This document shows, one piece after another, positions 10,524 through 21,274 of a DNA stretch of 64,000 nucleotides; position 1 is the first letter of the stretch, and the number at the start of each line of letters is the position of its first letter. The translations under genes were made by a program, and so were the position numbers. Source of the DNA: Tetracentron sinense (lineage: Eukaryota; Streptophyta; Magnoliopsida; Trochodendrales; Trochodendraceae); contig CM026559.1 in NCBI GenBank assembly GCA_015143295.1, forward strand, positions 18,986,826-19,050,825. Reading direction: 5' to 3'. Under the pieces are notes generated by a model. It had not been told where the DNA came from, made no database searches, and saw only the letters and a program-made list of their open reading frames with translations.

Positions 10524-11783
10524 ATGAGGCGGGGCACACGGGGTCGTGGACCACACACCAGAGCTTCATCTTCTTCTAGAGATGAGGATGAGCAGCCAGA
10601 CCTCTCTCAGGTCTTAGGCTCTATTGCTGAGACACTCGCCATCCTGGCGGCTCGGCAAACTATACCGGCATCAGCGGCACCTACTCCACTGCCTGCAGCT
10701 CCAGTACATCGTACAGCTGGAGTTGAGGCATTCAGGAGATTGAGGCCTCCATCCTTCCATGGGAGTGTGGACCCTCTCGCAGCAGAGGCGTGGATCCTCC
10801 AGATGGAGAAGATTTTTGCGGTCCTCTCGCCTACAGAGGAGGATAGGGTAGCATGGGCAGTTTTCATGCTAGAGGGTGAAGCCCACCATTGGTGGTTGTC
10901 CGCATTGAGGACACGAGACTTGACCATGCAGGGTCAACCTTGGACTTGGGAGGAGTTTAAGGACACGTTCTATAAGAAGTATTTCCCGGTTGGAGCTCGG
11001 GAAAAGAAAGAGAGAGAATTCATCAACCTTGAGCAAGGTTCGATGTCTGTGGCCGCTTATGAGGCCAAGTTCTCGGAGCTATCACGCTTCGCGACACATA
11101 TGATTGCCACCGAGGCAATGAAGGCGAGGAGGTTTGAGCAAGGGCTCAAGGATGTCATCATGGAGAAAGTGTCAGTTTTCAGGCACGCCACTTACGCCGA
11201 AGTAGTGGATAAGGCCTTATTGGTTGAGGCTAATTCTGAAGCAGTGTCTAAGAAGAGAGAGTTGGCGAGAGGCCAAGCCAGTAGTTCAGCACCTCCAGAG
11301 AGGCGGAATCGTACCGGACCTTATCAGTATACATGGCCAGCACCACCGATGAGGCCGACTTATGCGGCCCCAGCACCACGGCAGTACGTGCCACAGGCAC
11401 CTCGACCTCAGGCTCTCCCGGCCCCATGGCCAGTTGTACCTCAGGTGGCGAGATATGCTCCACCTCAGGCCCCTCCTACCCGCACACACGAGGCCTGCCC
11501 TTCTTGCGGCCGACGGCACCCAGCTGGGGATTGCCTAAGAGCATCGGGTGGATGTTTTCACTGTGGTCGCCAGGGCCACGTGATCAGGGATTGCCCTACC
11601 CGGCATTTACCAGGCCAGTCTCAGGGGATTAGGCCACCAGCACGCCCAGCAGGATCATATCAGGCGTCATCTCAGACTACCCGGTCTACACCTCAGTCTC
11701 GCCAGGCGAACCAGGGGCGAGTTTTTGCCTTGACAGAGGGTGATGCACTTGCATCTGACGATGTGGTGCAAGGTACGCGTTAG
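10524..11783 (+). CDS. gag: B Gag (capsid and nucleocapsid), 419 aa
   Basis: This is the structural protein that forms the retrotransposon particle and binds its RNA. The ATG at 10524 follows the leader and is conserved in C and D. After an N-terminal arm rich in Arg and Ser, residues about 88-195 form the retrotransposon gag (capsid) domain, with AEAWILQMEKIF, EGEAHHWW and FYKKYFPVGAREKKERE. A Pro/Gln/Ala-rich stretch follows (about 255-320). Two Cys/His clusters come next: CPSCGRRHPAGDC near residue 325 and a classical CCHC knuckle CFHCGRQGHVIRDC near 345. The TAG at 11781 lies 8 nt inside the inferred intron, so this 419-aa form is the product of unspliced RNA. Splicing at 11772 would replace the last residues with Pol. 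Confidence 0.93.
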   Translation: MRRGTRGRGPHTRASSSSRDEDEQPDLSQVLGSIAETLAILAARQTIPASAAPTPLPAAPVHRTAGVEAFRRLRPPSFHGSVDPLAAEAWILQMEKIFAVLSPTEEDRVAWAVFMLEGEAHHWWLSALRTRDLTMQGQPWTWEEFKDTFYKKYFPVGAREKKEREFINLEQGSMSVAAYEAKFSELSRFATHMIATEAMKARRFEQGLKDVIMEKVSVFRHATYAEVVDKALLVEANSEAVSKKRELARGQASSSAPPERRNRTGPYQYTWPAPPMRPTYAAPAPRQYVPQAPRPQALPAPWPVVPQVARYAPPQAPPTRTHEACPSCGRRHPAGDCLRASGGCFHCGRQGHVIRDCPTRHLPGQSQGIRPPARPAGSYQASSQTTRSTPQSRQANQGRVFALTEGDALASDDVVQGTR

Positions 11784-11916
11784 GAGTTATTTTCCTTATT
11801 CGTGATTGTTGTGTTATGTTTTATTCCTTGTGTACGTAGTTGGTATGCTATATATATATTTACCTACGTGTATACACTGTTGAGGCTTGAATTGACGTAA
11901 CTAGCTAAAATTTCAG
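11773..11916 (+). other. Inferred spliceable intron between gag and pol of B (144 bp)
   Basis: The donor CAAG/GTACGCG and acceptor AAATTTCAG/GAACCC fit plant splice consensus. The interval is T- and A-rich like plant introns, with possible branch-site sequence just before the acceptor. Joining 11772 to 11917 gives one open frame from gag into pol (1249 + 3326 nt = 1525 codons including the stop). Unspliced, two in-frame stops intervene (TAG 11781, TAA 11898). The boundaries are conserved in C and D while the length differs (146 and 142). Confidence 0.72.
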
Positions 11917-14900
11917 GAACCCTACTAGTCAATGAGTATTTGGCTCGAGTGTTGATTGATACCGGGTCTACTCATTCGTTTGTCTCGCCGAGTTTTTCAG
12001 AAGGCTTTTCTGGGGAGCCAAGTCAGCTAGAACCGGAGTTAGCCATTTCGACTCCTCTTGGCAAAACAGTATTGGCAGATAAAGCGTATAGAAATGGTGT
12101 GGTCCAAGTTGGAAGCCACGAGTTGGCGGTTGATCTCATCGTCCTTGGATTCCAAGACTTTGATGTTATATTGGGAATGGATTGGTTAGCAGCACATCAT
12201 GGGCATGTAGCTTGCTTTGAGAAAATGGTACTCTTCAAGCCAGTAGAAGGAAAACCATTCCACTTTCGCGGGTTGAAAAGCAGATCTATTGCTCGTTTTG
12301 CGGCGTTGGGCGTAGCTAACCCCGAGGCAAAGGACTCATCAACTATGCCGGTTGTGAGTGAGTTCCTGGATGTATTTCCAGAGGAGTTGCCAGGATTGCC
12401 TCCAGACAGGGAGATTGAGTTTATGATCGAGCTTGCACCAGGCACAGCTCCTGTTTGCAGGGCTCCGTATAGAATGGCCCCTATTGAACTCAAAGAGTTA
12501 AAGGCTCAGTTGGAAGAATTACAAAGCCTTGGCTTCATTCGACCAAGTGTCTCACCGTGGGGTGCCCCAGTGTTGTTTGTTAAGAAGAAAGATGGCTCGA
12601 TGCGGATGTGTGTCGATTATCGGCAATTGAACAAAGTCACTATAAAGAATAGGTATCCATTGCCTAGGATTGACGACTTGTTCGATCAGTTGAAGGGAGC
12701 AAGATTTTTCTCAAAGATAGATCTTCGATCGGGTTATCACCAGTTGAAGATTAAGGTGGAAGATGTTCCCAAAACTGCTTTCAGGACTCGATATGGGCAC
12801 TATGAGTTCTTGGTGATGCCCTTTGGTCTCACGAACGCGCCGGCAGCCTTTATGGATTTGATGAACCGGGTGTTCCGACCATACCTAGATCGGTGCGTGA
12901 TTGTATTTGTTGATGACATTTTGGTCTATTCCCAGACACGGGAAGATCACATACGCGACCTTCGCCTCGCATTGGAAATGTTAAGAGAGCACAAGCTATA
13001 CGCCAAAATTAGCAAGTGTGAGTTTTGGTTGGAAGAGGTGGCATTCCTAGGCCACGTTGTTTCCGTGGAAGGCATCTCCGTTGATCCGAAGAAGATAGAA
13101 GCTGTTATGAGTTGGGCGAGGCCCAAGAGTGTTACTGAGATACGCAGCTTTCTTGGGCTGGCAGGCTACTACAGGAGATTCGTAGAGGGTTTCTCTAGCC
13201 TTGCAGCACCGCTTACTCACCTAACACGGAAGAATGCGCAGTTTGTTTGGAGCGACAAGTGTGAGATCAGTTTCACGGAACTGAAGAAGAGGCTTACTAC
13301 AGCTCCTGTCCTTACAGTGCCATCCGGATCTATTGGGTATGAGGTGTACAGTGATGCCTCACACGTTGGACTTGGATGTGTGCTTATGCAACACAAGAAG
13401 GTCATTGCCTATGCATCAAGGCAATTGAAGGAGCATGAGAAGAATTACCCCACGCACGACTTAGAGCTTGCCGCAGTCGTGTTTGCACTCAAGATCTGGC
13501 GACATTACTTATACGGGGTGGAATTCTATGTGTATACGGACCACAAGAGCCTCAAGTACCTCTTTTCCCAAAAGGAATTGAATCTAAGGCAACGGCGTTG
13601 GATGGAATTTCTGAAGGATTATGATTGTACCATTCAATACCATCCGGGTAAGGCAAATGTAGTGGCTGATGCTCTGAGTAGAAGACCTCAGGGGTTGTTA
13701 GCACACATGTTGGTTCAAGAATGGAAGCTACTAGAAGATTTGGCAAATCTGGACATCAGTGTGAATAACTCTGTCCGTGGTCCTACCTTGGCAAATGTTA
13801 CGGTTCGGCCGTACATTATAGATTTGATCCAAGAATATCAAGCCATGGATGCGGAATTGTTGGCTTTCCGGGACAAGGAAGTTGCCAAGGGCAGTGAAGA
13901 CTTTTCTCTCACTAGTCGGGGTGCTATCACATTCAAGGGAAGACTGTGCGTCCCAGCCAATGCAGATCTTCGAAGAGAGATTTTGGACGAAGCACACCGT
14001 TCGAAGTACACAGTGCATCCAGGGGGTACGAAGATGTACCGGAACCTCAAGAGTCACTTTTGGTGGCGGAATATGAAGAGGGAGGTTGCGGAATATGTAG
14101 CACGGTGCTTGGTGTGTCAACAGGTGAAAGCAGAACACATGCGGCCCGCAGGTCTATTACAGTCCCTTCCGATTCCCGAATGGAAATGGGAGAACATATC
14201 CATGGATTTCATAGTTGGCTTGCCAAAGACGGCAAGGGGTTCAGATGCGATATGGGTAGTAGTGGATCGTTTGACGAAGTCCGCTCACTTCTTGCCTTAC
14301 CGAACTACTTTCAACTCTAGTCAGTTAGCTGCTTTGTACATCAAGGAAGTGGTGAGGTTGCACGGAGTGCCTGTCAGTATTGTGTCGGATCGGGATCCAA
14401 GATTCACATCACGATTCTGGAAAAGCTTTCAGGAAGCTATGGGTTCCCGACTTGATTTCAGCACTGCTTTTCATCCACAGACGGATGGACAAACCGAGAG
14501 GGTGAACCAAGTAATAGAAGATATGCTTCGGGCTTGTATGCTGGATTTCAAAGGCAGTTGGGAAGAGCACTTGCCTTTGGTGGAGTTCGCCTACAACAAT
14601 AGCTATCAGGCGAGTATCCAAATGGCCCCGTTCGAGGCTTTGTATGGGCGAAGCTGCAGGTCTCCTCTCTACTGGGATGAGGTAGGAGAAAGAAAAGTAC
14701 TTGGTCCGGAGTTGATTGAGCAAACTACTAGTATAGTCAAGATCATCCGGGATCGGTTGAAAGCCGCTCAAGATCGCCAGAAGAGCTATGCAGACACGCG
14801 CCGCAGGGACTTGGAATTTCAAGTAGGGGATCGAGTCTTTGTGAAAGTATCTCCTAGCAAAGGGATTATGAGATTCGGCAAAAGAGGCAAGCTTAGTCCT

Positions 14901-15242
14901 CGCTATGTTGGACCGTTTGAGATTATCACGCGGGTTGGTGAAGTTGCTTATCGAGTAGCTCTTCCACCTTACATGGCCGCGGTTCACAACGTTTTCCACG
15001 TGTCTATGCTTCGGAAGTACATTGCGGACCCTTCGCATGTACTAGAATTGGAACCGTTGGAAATTCGAGAAGATCTCACGTTGGTTGAGAAGCCGATTCA
15101 CATATTGGATCGGAGAGATCAAGTGCTTCGCAACAAGACAATCCCTTTGGTTCTCGTGCAATGGCAACATCATGCCCGAGAAGAAGCCACGTGGGAGCGT
15201 GAAGCCGAAGTCAAAGCAAAGTATCCCGAGTTGTTTGAATAG
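11917..15242 (+). CDS. pol: B Pol: protease, reverse transcriptase, RNase H, integrase, chromodomain
   Basis: The block is open to the TAG at 15240. There is no in-frame ATG near its start; the first frame codons are non-ATG, so expression probably needs fusion to Gag by splicing. Counting from 11940: the aspartic protease with DTG is at about 7-9. RT has KKDGSMR near 218, YRQLN near 230, and the FVDDIL catalytic loop near 322-327. RNase H starts at YSDAS near 469. The integrase zinc-binding region ([11 protein letters not shown] to CLVCQQ) is near 686-725, with catalytic Asp near 755, SDRDP near 815 and Glu in ERVNQ near 852. A GPFEII module and a C-terminal chromodomain (about 1053-1100, [11 protein letters not shown]) follow. 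All expected catalytic residues are visible. The chromodomain is thought to guide integration to heterochromatin. Confidence 0.95.
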
Positions 15243-15297
15243 ACTTGTGCATATGGCTTGTAATTTTGTTTTGATTTTGTGCATGTATGTATCGTCC

Positions 15298-15334
15298 AAA
15301 TTTCGGGGACGAAATTTTTGTAAGGGGGGGAGAA
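15298..15334 (+). other. Pre-LTR hairpin and polypurine tract of B
   Basis: AAATTTCG/GGGA/CGAAATTT (15298-15317), then the purine run AAGGGGGGGAGAA directly before the 3' LTR. The purine run primes plus-strand synthesis. Confidence 0.88.
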
Positions 15335-17651
15335 TGTAGCACCCCGGACTTTTTTCATCCTTAATGAATAGCACCTTCGTAGCTAATTGGCCATTTTTGT
15401 AGTTTAATTAATAAATAAGGGAGAAATCGAAAATTCCGAAACGTCAGAAATGTGCGTTTTCGAAAGACGAACCCAACGCAAGTTGAATCGTCGAAATCCG
15501 ACAAGCGAGTCAAAAGATATGGTCAAAACAGTCCAGACATACAGAGAACCGATCGCTCGGTCCAGTCAGCGATCGATCGGTCCATAACCGATCGATCGGT
15601 AGCTATCGCGCGGTCAGAAAGTTTGTATGGGGAAATTTTCCAGAGAGTGAGTTTTTGACCGGTCGATCGGTCATAAACACCGATCGCTCGGTAGGCAACC
15701 GATCGATCGGTCATGACCACCGATCGCTCGGTCCGCGCGTTTTACAGAATTTTCACTAAGGGCATTTTCGGCATTCGGGTGTTATACCCTTTCTTATATA
15801 GGATTGCCCGAGCCTTTAGGGCTCATTCTCAACCTTTAGAAGATTTGGGAGATTAGAAGAGAGGAGAAAGGGTTCCTAAATCTAGGGTTTCCATTTTGAA
15901 GAGGAATCAAAAGGGTTTGAGACCCTAGATCATCCTCAAGCACGTTTTCCTTCAAGATCTCGGCTCAAGCTCGGGTGGAGCTCGTGTTCCAAGCTAGGGC
16001 AGCAACTCACGGTCGTTTGGAAGAGGGGTTTCTTCCTCATCTTTTAAGGTCGGTACTTCTTACTACCCTCCTAGTTATAGCTTCCCTTTTCCTTTATTTC
16101 TTCTTGTTTTCCTTCACATATATATGTGTTATGAGATTGGTGGTATGAATGGTGAATGGAGTTGGATGTTGGCGAATGGATGCCGTGTGGATGATGTAAT
16201 GAACGAATGGGAAAGGGCATTGTACTAATAATGAACATACAAGTGTGATGTGAGCATAACCCACCTAGAAAAGCATGATCTAGGTTTAAGTGAATAATGA
16301 ACACACCCCATGTTTGATGAAATGCCAAGGTGAACAAAATGAATGATAAATTAAGGGAACCCATGTTTAATTGCTCTTGAAATTTGTTAGGGTTCATGAT
16401 AGTGTGTTTCTTACATTTCTTAAAATGTGTAGATTATTAATTACTTAAATTGTCATATGCTATGCCTTGTGAATCACTCCAAATTGTCATATTTAATTCC
16501 AAATGCAAGTATGCACACGATCTCACGAGCACGCATGGAATGATGTGATTTACCGATGTTTTGAGTATGGGACGTAGAGGTGGGGCATATCCTAAGATAT
16601 GTTTCACTTCGCTTTGACAAGGGCAAGACAATCATGCATTGCATAGGGAAAGGTCTCCCATCCCCTCGCATGACATGCATAGCATCGCATGACACGCATA
16701 GCATAGCATGGCATGACACGCATAACATAGCATCACACATTCTGCATGGATGCTAGTTGCGACGGGCTATGAACGGCAACTCGGCATTCACATTCTGCAT
16801 GGATGCTAGTTGCGACGGGCTATGAACGGCAACTAGGCATACCCATCTGCATATAGGGTACTAGTTGTGACGGACTATGAACGGCAACTAGGCATGTGAA
16901 CATGTTTAAATTATGAACAAGCAAGCATGATACTCGCATGACATGACATGACACGCATGATATGACAAGATAAGACAACATAACAAGTTTCAAGCACGGA
17001 AATGGTATTTTCAAGTCAAGTCAAGTGCACGATGTTTTCAAGAGGTTTCATCGGCTTTCTACGAAATACAAGCATGATTATAAATTGTTTTGCTTCCTTG
17101 TATGATATAAATTGTTCATGTTCTATATATGCAACTTGCTTCCTCCTTTATGTATGCTATCTGTATGCTATGACTACTGGTTAGTGCTTAGTACCCGCTG
17201 AGTATTCCATGCTCAGCCGTACTTCTTATGTCGGCAGGTGACGGCGGAGCAGCTGCTCCATTTGATATCTGTGCTCCGAGTCCATGGGTGGAGGAGGAGT
17301 ACGTCGAGGAGCCTTTTGAGGAACCTCCAGTTGAGGGTTACCATTAGGTGGTTGTAGATTCTGAGAGGATTAGCTGTGGGTGAGATGAGAGATTTTATCC
17401 ATGTATTTTGGCGGGTCTGTCCGCACTTTCTTTTGGTTACCTTTTTTTTTGTATAAACTTGGACCATATGTATATACTTAGAGGTTTGTTAGACTTCCGC
17501 TGTGTTTTATAGTTATGTTTCCGCTATAATGTCCTCTATTGTATATGCTCTGTGGGGTTTTGCAGGTTGGTTTGTCAAGCAAGTCATGTAAGTCATGATT
17601 GAGTCGTCCAAGATTCACTCTAACTCCTAGGGTGGGTTTTGGGTCGCGACA
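15335..17651 (+). repeat. 3' LTR of B (2317 bp)
   Basis: Near-identical to the 5' LTR, with the same internal order: palindromes 15548-15732, TATA near 15794, tandem array from about 16737, hairpin 17197-17217. It is followed by target duplication CATCC. Confidence 0.97.
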
Positions 17652-17656
17652 CATCC

Positions 17657-18195
17657 CAACTCATAGCACAAGTATAGATGAAGGAAAACAAAGAAACATG
17701 GAGGAAAAGAGGAACTATAACTAGGAGGGTAGCATGAAGTACCGACCTTGACAAATGAGGGAAAGAAACCCCTTCCAAAACGTTCGTGAGTAGCTGTCCT
17801 AGCTTGGAACATGAGCTCCACGAGTGCTTGAACCGAAATCTTGAAGCAATCCAAGCTTGAGGTGATTGTGGGTCTTGAAACCCCTTTGATTTCTCCCCAA
17901 AAGCAAACCCTAGGTTAGGGAAAACCCTTCTCCTCTTCCTTGAACTCTCAAAATACTCTAAGTGTTATGAATGAACCCTTAAATGCTCAGGCAAGGCCTT
18001 TAAGGCATGAGTGAAACGCCCAAAAGATGAAAATACCTTTAATGAAAGTTTCTGCAAAACACGAAGACCGAGCGATCGGTGGTTATGACCGATCGATCAG
18101 TTGCCTACCGAGCGATCGGTGTGTTGACCGAGCTCTCGACCAAAAATCAACTCTCTAGAAAATTTTCCCATACAAATTTTTCGACCAGTTGATAG
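17657..18195 (-). repeat. 5' LTR of D, piece 2
   Basis: The middle of the D LTR, resuming after B and stopping at solo LTR E. It contains the minus-strand promoter region and part of the palindrome cluster (about 18067-18139). The TATA position appears degenerate here. The 5-bp GATAG at 18191-18195 is the target site of E. Confidence 0.85.
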
Positions 18196-20449
18196 TGTAG
18201 AGCCCCGGACCTTTTCACACTTAATGCATGACAGTTTCGTTGTCATTTTCCCTTTAAAGAGGTATAATTAATAAATAAGGAGGAAATTGGAAATTTCAAA
18301 ACTTCAGAAATGTTCGTTTTTGAAGTACGAACCCAACGCAAGTTGAATCGTCAAAATCGGACGAACGAGTCAAAAGATATGGCCAAAACAGCCTGAACCT
18401 GCAGGGAACCGATCACTCGGTCCATAGAGCGATCGATCGGTCCAAAACCGATCGATCGGTAGCTATCGACTGGTCAAGATTTTTGTATGGGAAAATTTTC
18501 TAGAGAGATGATTTTTGGTCGAGAGCTCGGTCAACACACCGATCGCTCGGTAGGCAACCGATCGATCGGTCATTAACACCGATCGCTCGGTACTCGTATT
18601 TTTGCAGAAATTTCAGTAAGGGTGTTATGGTCTTTTGGTCGGTTCACTCTTACCTTAAGAGTTTAACCCGAGCCTTTAGGGCTCATTCTCAACACTTAGA
18701 AGATTTGGGGGATTGGAAGAGAGGAGAAAGGGTTTCCTAAGCTAGGGTTTTGCTTTTGGAGAAGAATCAAAGGGGTTTTGAGACCCTAGATCACTTCAAG
18801 TCCGGCTTTTCTCCAAGATCACGGCTCAAGCAACCGTGGAGAGTGTTCCCCAAGCTAGGGCAGCAACTCACGGTCGTTTTTGGAGGGGGATTTCTTCCTC
18901 ACTTGATCAAGGTTGGTACTTCTTACTACCCTCCTAGTTATAGTTCCTTTTTTCCCTTTATTTCTTTTGATTTTCCTTTATCTACACATGTGCTATGAGA
19001 TGGATGGTTGTGAATGGTGAATGGAGATGGAATGGGCGATTGGATGCCAAGGGTTGTGTTGTGATGATTAAAATGGGGAGGGCATTGTATCCATAATAAA
19101 CACACATTTATGATGTGAGTAAACTCACCTAGAAAAGCATGATTTAGGTTTAAATGAATAATGAATAATGAACACACCATGTTTGATGAAATGCCAAGGT
19201 GAATAAAGTGAGTTGTAAATTAGGAAACGCATGCCTAATAAATTATGGAAATTGCTAGGGCCTATGATAGTGTGTTTTTCTTGCTTTTCCTAAATGATGT
19301 GAATATTACATTGCTCAATCATTGATGCTATATGTGTTGTGAATTATCCAAATGTCATATTTAAATTTAAATGCAAGTATGTACACGATTCCCACGAGCA
19401 CGGCATGCATGACATGATTTATCGAGGTTTTCAAGAACATGGTTAGAGGTGGGACATATCCTACGATATGTTTTACCTCGCTTTTCACAAGAAAACAAGA
19501 ACCAACATTCCACGAGGGGTCTCCCCTCACTCACAAGTGCATATCATGAAGAAGGGCCTCCCTTCCCTCGCAAGTACATACATATCATGAAGAAGGGTCT
19601 CCCTTCCCTCTCAAGTGCATTGCATAAAGAAGGGTCTCCCTTCCCTCTCAAGGCATCTCTCAAGCGCATCTCACAAGGATATCTCACAAGTGTATCTCAC
19701 AAGTTACATGATCACAAGCAAGCACGCATGACATGCATGACATGACACATATGACACGCTCGACAAGATCAAGCAAGACAAACATGACAAGCTTTCAAGT
19801 ACGAAAAGATATTTTAAGCCAAGTCAAGTGCACGATGTTTTCAAAAGGTTTTATCGGCTTTCTACGAAATACAAGCATGATTATAAATTGTTTTACTTCC
19901 TTGTATGATATGAATTGTTTCCGTCTAACATATATGAATTGCTCCTGATTTATGTATTGGCATTTTTATGCTATGACTGTTGGTTAGTACTTGGTACCCG
20001 CTGAGTATTCCATGCTCAGCCGTACTTCTTATGTCGGCAGGTTCTGAGGGAGATGCTGCTCCATTTGATGTTTGTGCTCCTGGTCCATGGGTGGAGGAGG
20101 AGTACGTCGAGGAGCCTTTGGAGGAACCTCACGTAGAGGGTTATTAGTAGGTGGTGTTAGATTCTGAGTGGATTAGCTGTGGGTGAGCATGAGTGATTAT
20201 ATCCATGTATTTTGGCGGGCATGTCCGCACTTCCTTTGTTTTGATTTCTTTGTATTAAACTTGGACCATGTGTATATACTTAGAGGTTGTTAGACTTCCG
20301 CTGTGTTTTATAGTTATGTTTCTGCTGTCATCCTCTATTGTATATGCTCTGTGGGTTTTTCCAGGTTGGTTTGTCAAGCAAGTCATGTAAGCCATGATTA
20401 GTCGTCCAAAGTTCACTCTAACTCCTAGGGTGGGTTTTGGGTCGCGACA
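18196..20449 (+). mobile_element. Solo LTR E (2254 bp)
   Basis: TGTAGAGCCCC to GTCGCGACA, flanked by direct repeats GATAG (18191-18195 and 20450-20454), with no internal region: a solo LTR left by LTR-LTR recombination. Palindrome cluster 18407-18590, tandem GAAGGG/CCCTTC-type hairpin units at 19494-19650, conserved hairpin 20000-20020. It is inserted in the LTR of D in opposite orientation. Confidence 0.93.
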
Positions 20450-20454
20450 GATAG

Positions 20455-20721
20455 CCTCCGATCGATTGGTTTTGGACCGATCGATTGCTCCATGGATCGA
20501 GCGATCGGTTGCCTACAGGTCCAAACTGTTTTGGCCATATCTTTTGACTCGCTCGTCGGATTTTGACGATTCAACTTGCGTTGGGTTCGTACTTCGAAAA
20601 GGAACATTTCTGACATTTCAAAAATTTTAATTTCTTCCTTATTTATTAATTGTACTACTTTAAAGGTAAATTGGCTACGAAAGTGCCATGTATTAAGCAT
20701 GAAAAAGTCCGGGGCTCTACA
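20455..20721 (-). repeat. 5' LTR of D, piece 3 (LTR 5' end)
   Basis: The remaining 267 bp of the D LTR, starting right after the GATAG copy and ending in CTCTACA at 20721, which is the TG terminus on the minus strand. Palindromes at 20459-20514 complete the cluster interrupted by E. Confidence 0.88.
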
Positions 20722-20745
20722 ATTTTAGAGGAATTTAACTTGAAG

Positions 20746-21269
20746 CATACCTACAAGATAAGTTCAAGTAACTTTCTTTGGTACCCAAATCATCTTGGGT
20801 CCTCCATAGTTAGTCTTGGGAGGGGAAGTCCCTTTTGGAACCTAAACTTGTTTAACTACTACCTTTTTGTTAAAGTTATAGAAAGCAGTTGAAGGTGTAG
20901 TTGAACTACTAGGGGATTTTGAAAAGAATTTTTGATAGTCTTTTTGTTTTGACAAAGGATTATACCCCAAACCAGCTTTTCCAAAAACACAAGTTTGTTG
21001 TCCCAAAATTCTAGCTAAATTCTTTTCTCTAGTTGAAAGTTTAAAAGCAATTTCAGTTAAGTCCTTAAGCTTTGCCTCATTCTCATCACAATTGCATGTG
21101 TGAATTGGAGATGATTGATTTTTTTTTTTCATATTCAATTCTTCAATTTCCTTTTGAAGGTTTTTTTGTGATATGAGGAGCAAGAGATTTTCCTTTTTAA
21201 GAGATTTAGTTTTAGAAACAATTTTTTAAATTCAACATATAATTCATCGAAAGTATCTCTTATTTCTTC
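20746..21269 (-). pseudogene. gag: F gag/pol junction region, decayed
   Basis: The minus-strand frame 21183-20842 carries coiled-coil-like sequence, then ILGQQTCVFGKAGLGYNP. To its left lies GPKMIWVPKK (about 20810-20780). Both are hallmarks of the Gag C-terminus of SIRE/Maximus-type copia elements. Several stops occur. The piece is separated from the rest of gag by solo LTR G. Confidence 0.75.
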
Positions 21270-21274
21270 ATAGG

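Larger units (their letters stand above)
7846..17651 (+). mobile_element. Complete Ty3/gypsy chromovirus B, apparently intact and young
   Basis: This is a full-length element of 9806 bp with 5-bp target duplications CATCC at 7841-7845 and 17652-17656. Its parts are: LTR 7846-10162, primer site 10167-10178, gag, inferred intron, pol, polypurine tract 15321-15334, LTR 15335-17651. Both LTRs are 2317 bp. By eye they differ at two substitutions (near 9396 and 9757) and two single-base homopolymer indels that cancel in length. Gag and pol have no internal stops. The domain order PR-RT-RNase H-integrase-chromodomain is typical of Tekay/Del chromoviruses. It is the best candidate in the window for a mobilisable copy. 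Confidence 0.96.
4109..20721 (-). mobile_element. Ty3/gypsy chromovirus D (5' half), split by B and E
   Basis: From the right, D has a 5' LTR in three pieces (20721-20455, 18195-17657, 7845-6407), a primer site, gag, an intron and the protease part of pol, which is cut at 4109 by element A. Removing B and E with one copy of each target duplication leaves an LTR of about 2245 bp, close to E (2254) and B (2317). D itself inserted into the copia element F. ATTTT at 20722 is its expected target duplication, with the other copy outside the window. Its genes are mutated. Confidence 0.85.

Noticed and set aside
11333..11632. 99-aa frame overlapping B gag
   Set aside because: Alternative frame of the Pro-rich and zinc-knuckle part of gag, not maintained as a protein in C or D.
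13731..15038. Long antisense frames opposite B pol (135 and 209 aa)
   Set aside because: Shadows of the conserved pol frame; the same shadows recur opposite C pol.
18067..18195. A separate element between B and E
   Set aside because: The sequence continues the D LTR on both sides once B and E with their duplications are removed.
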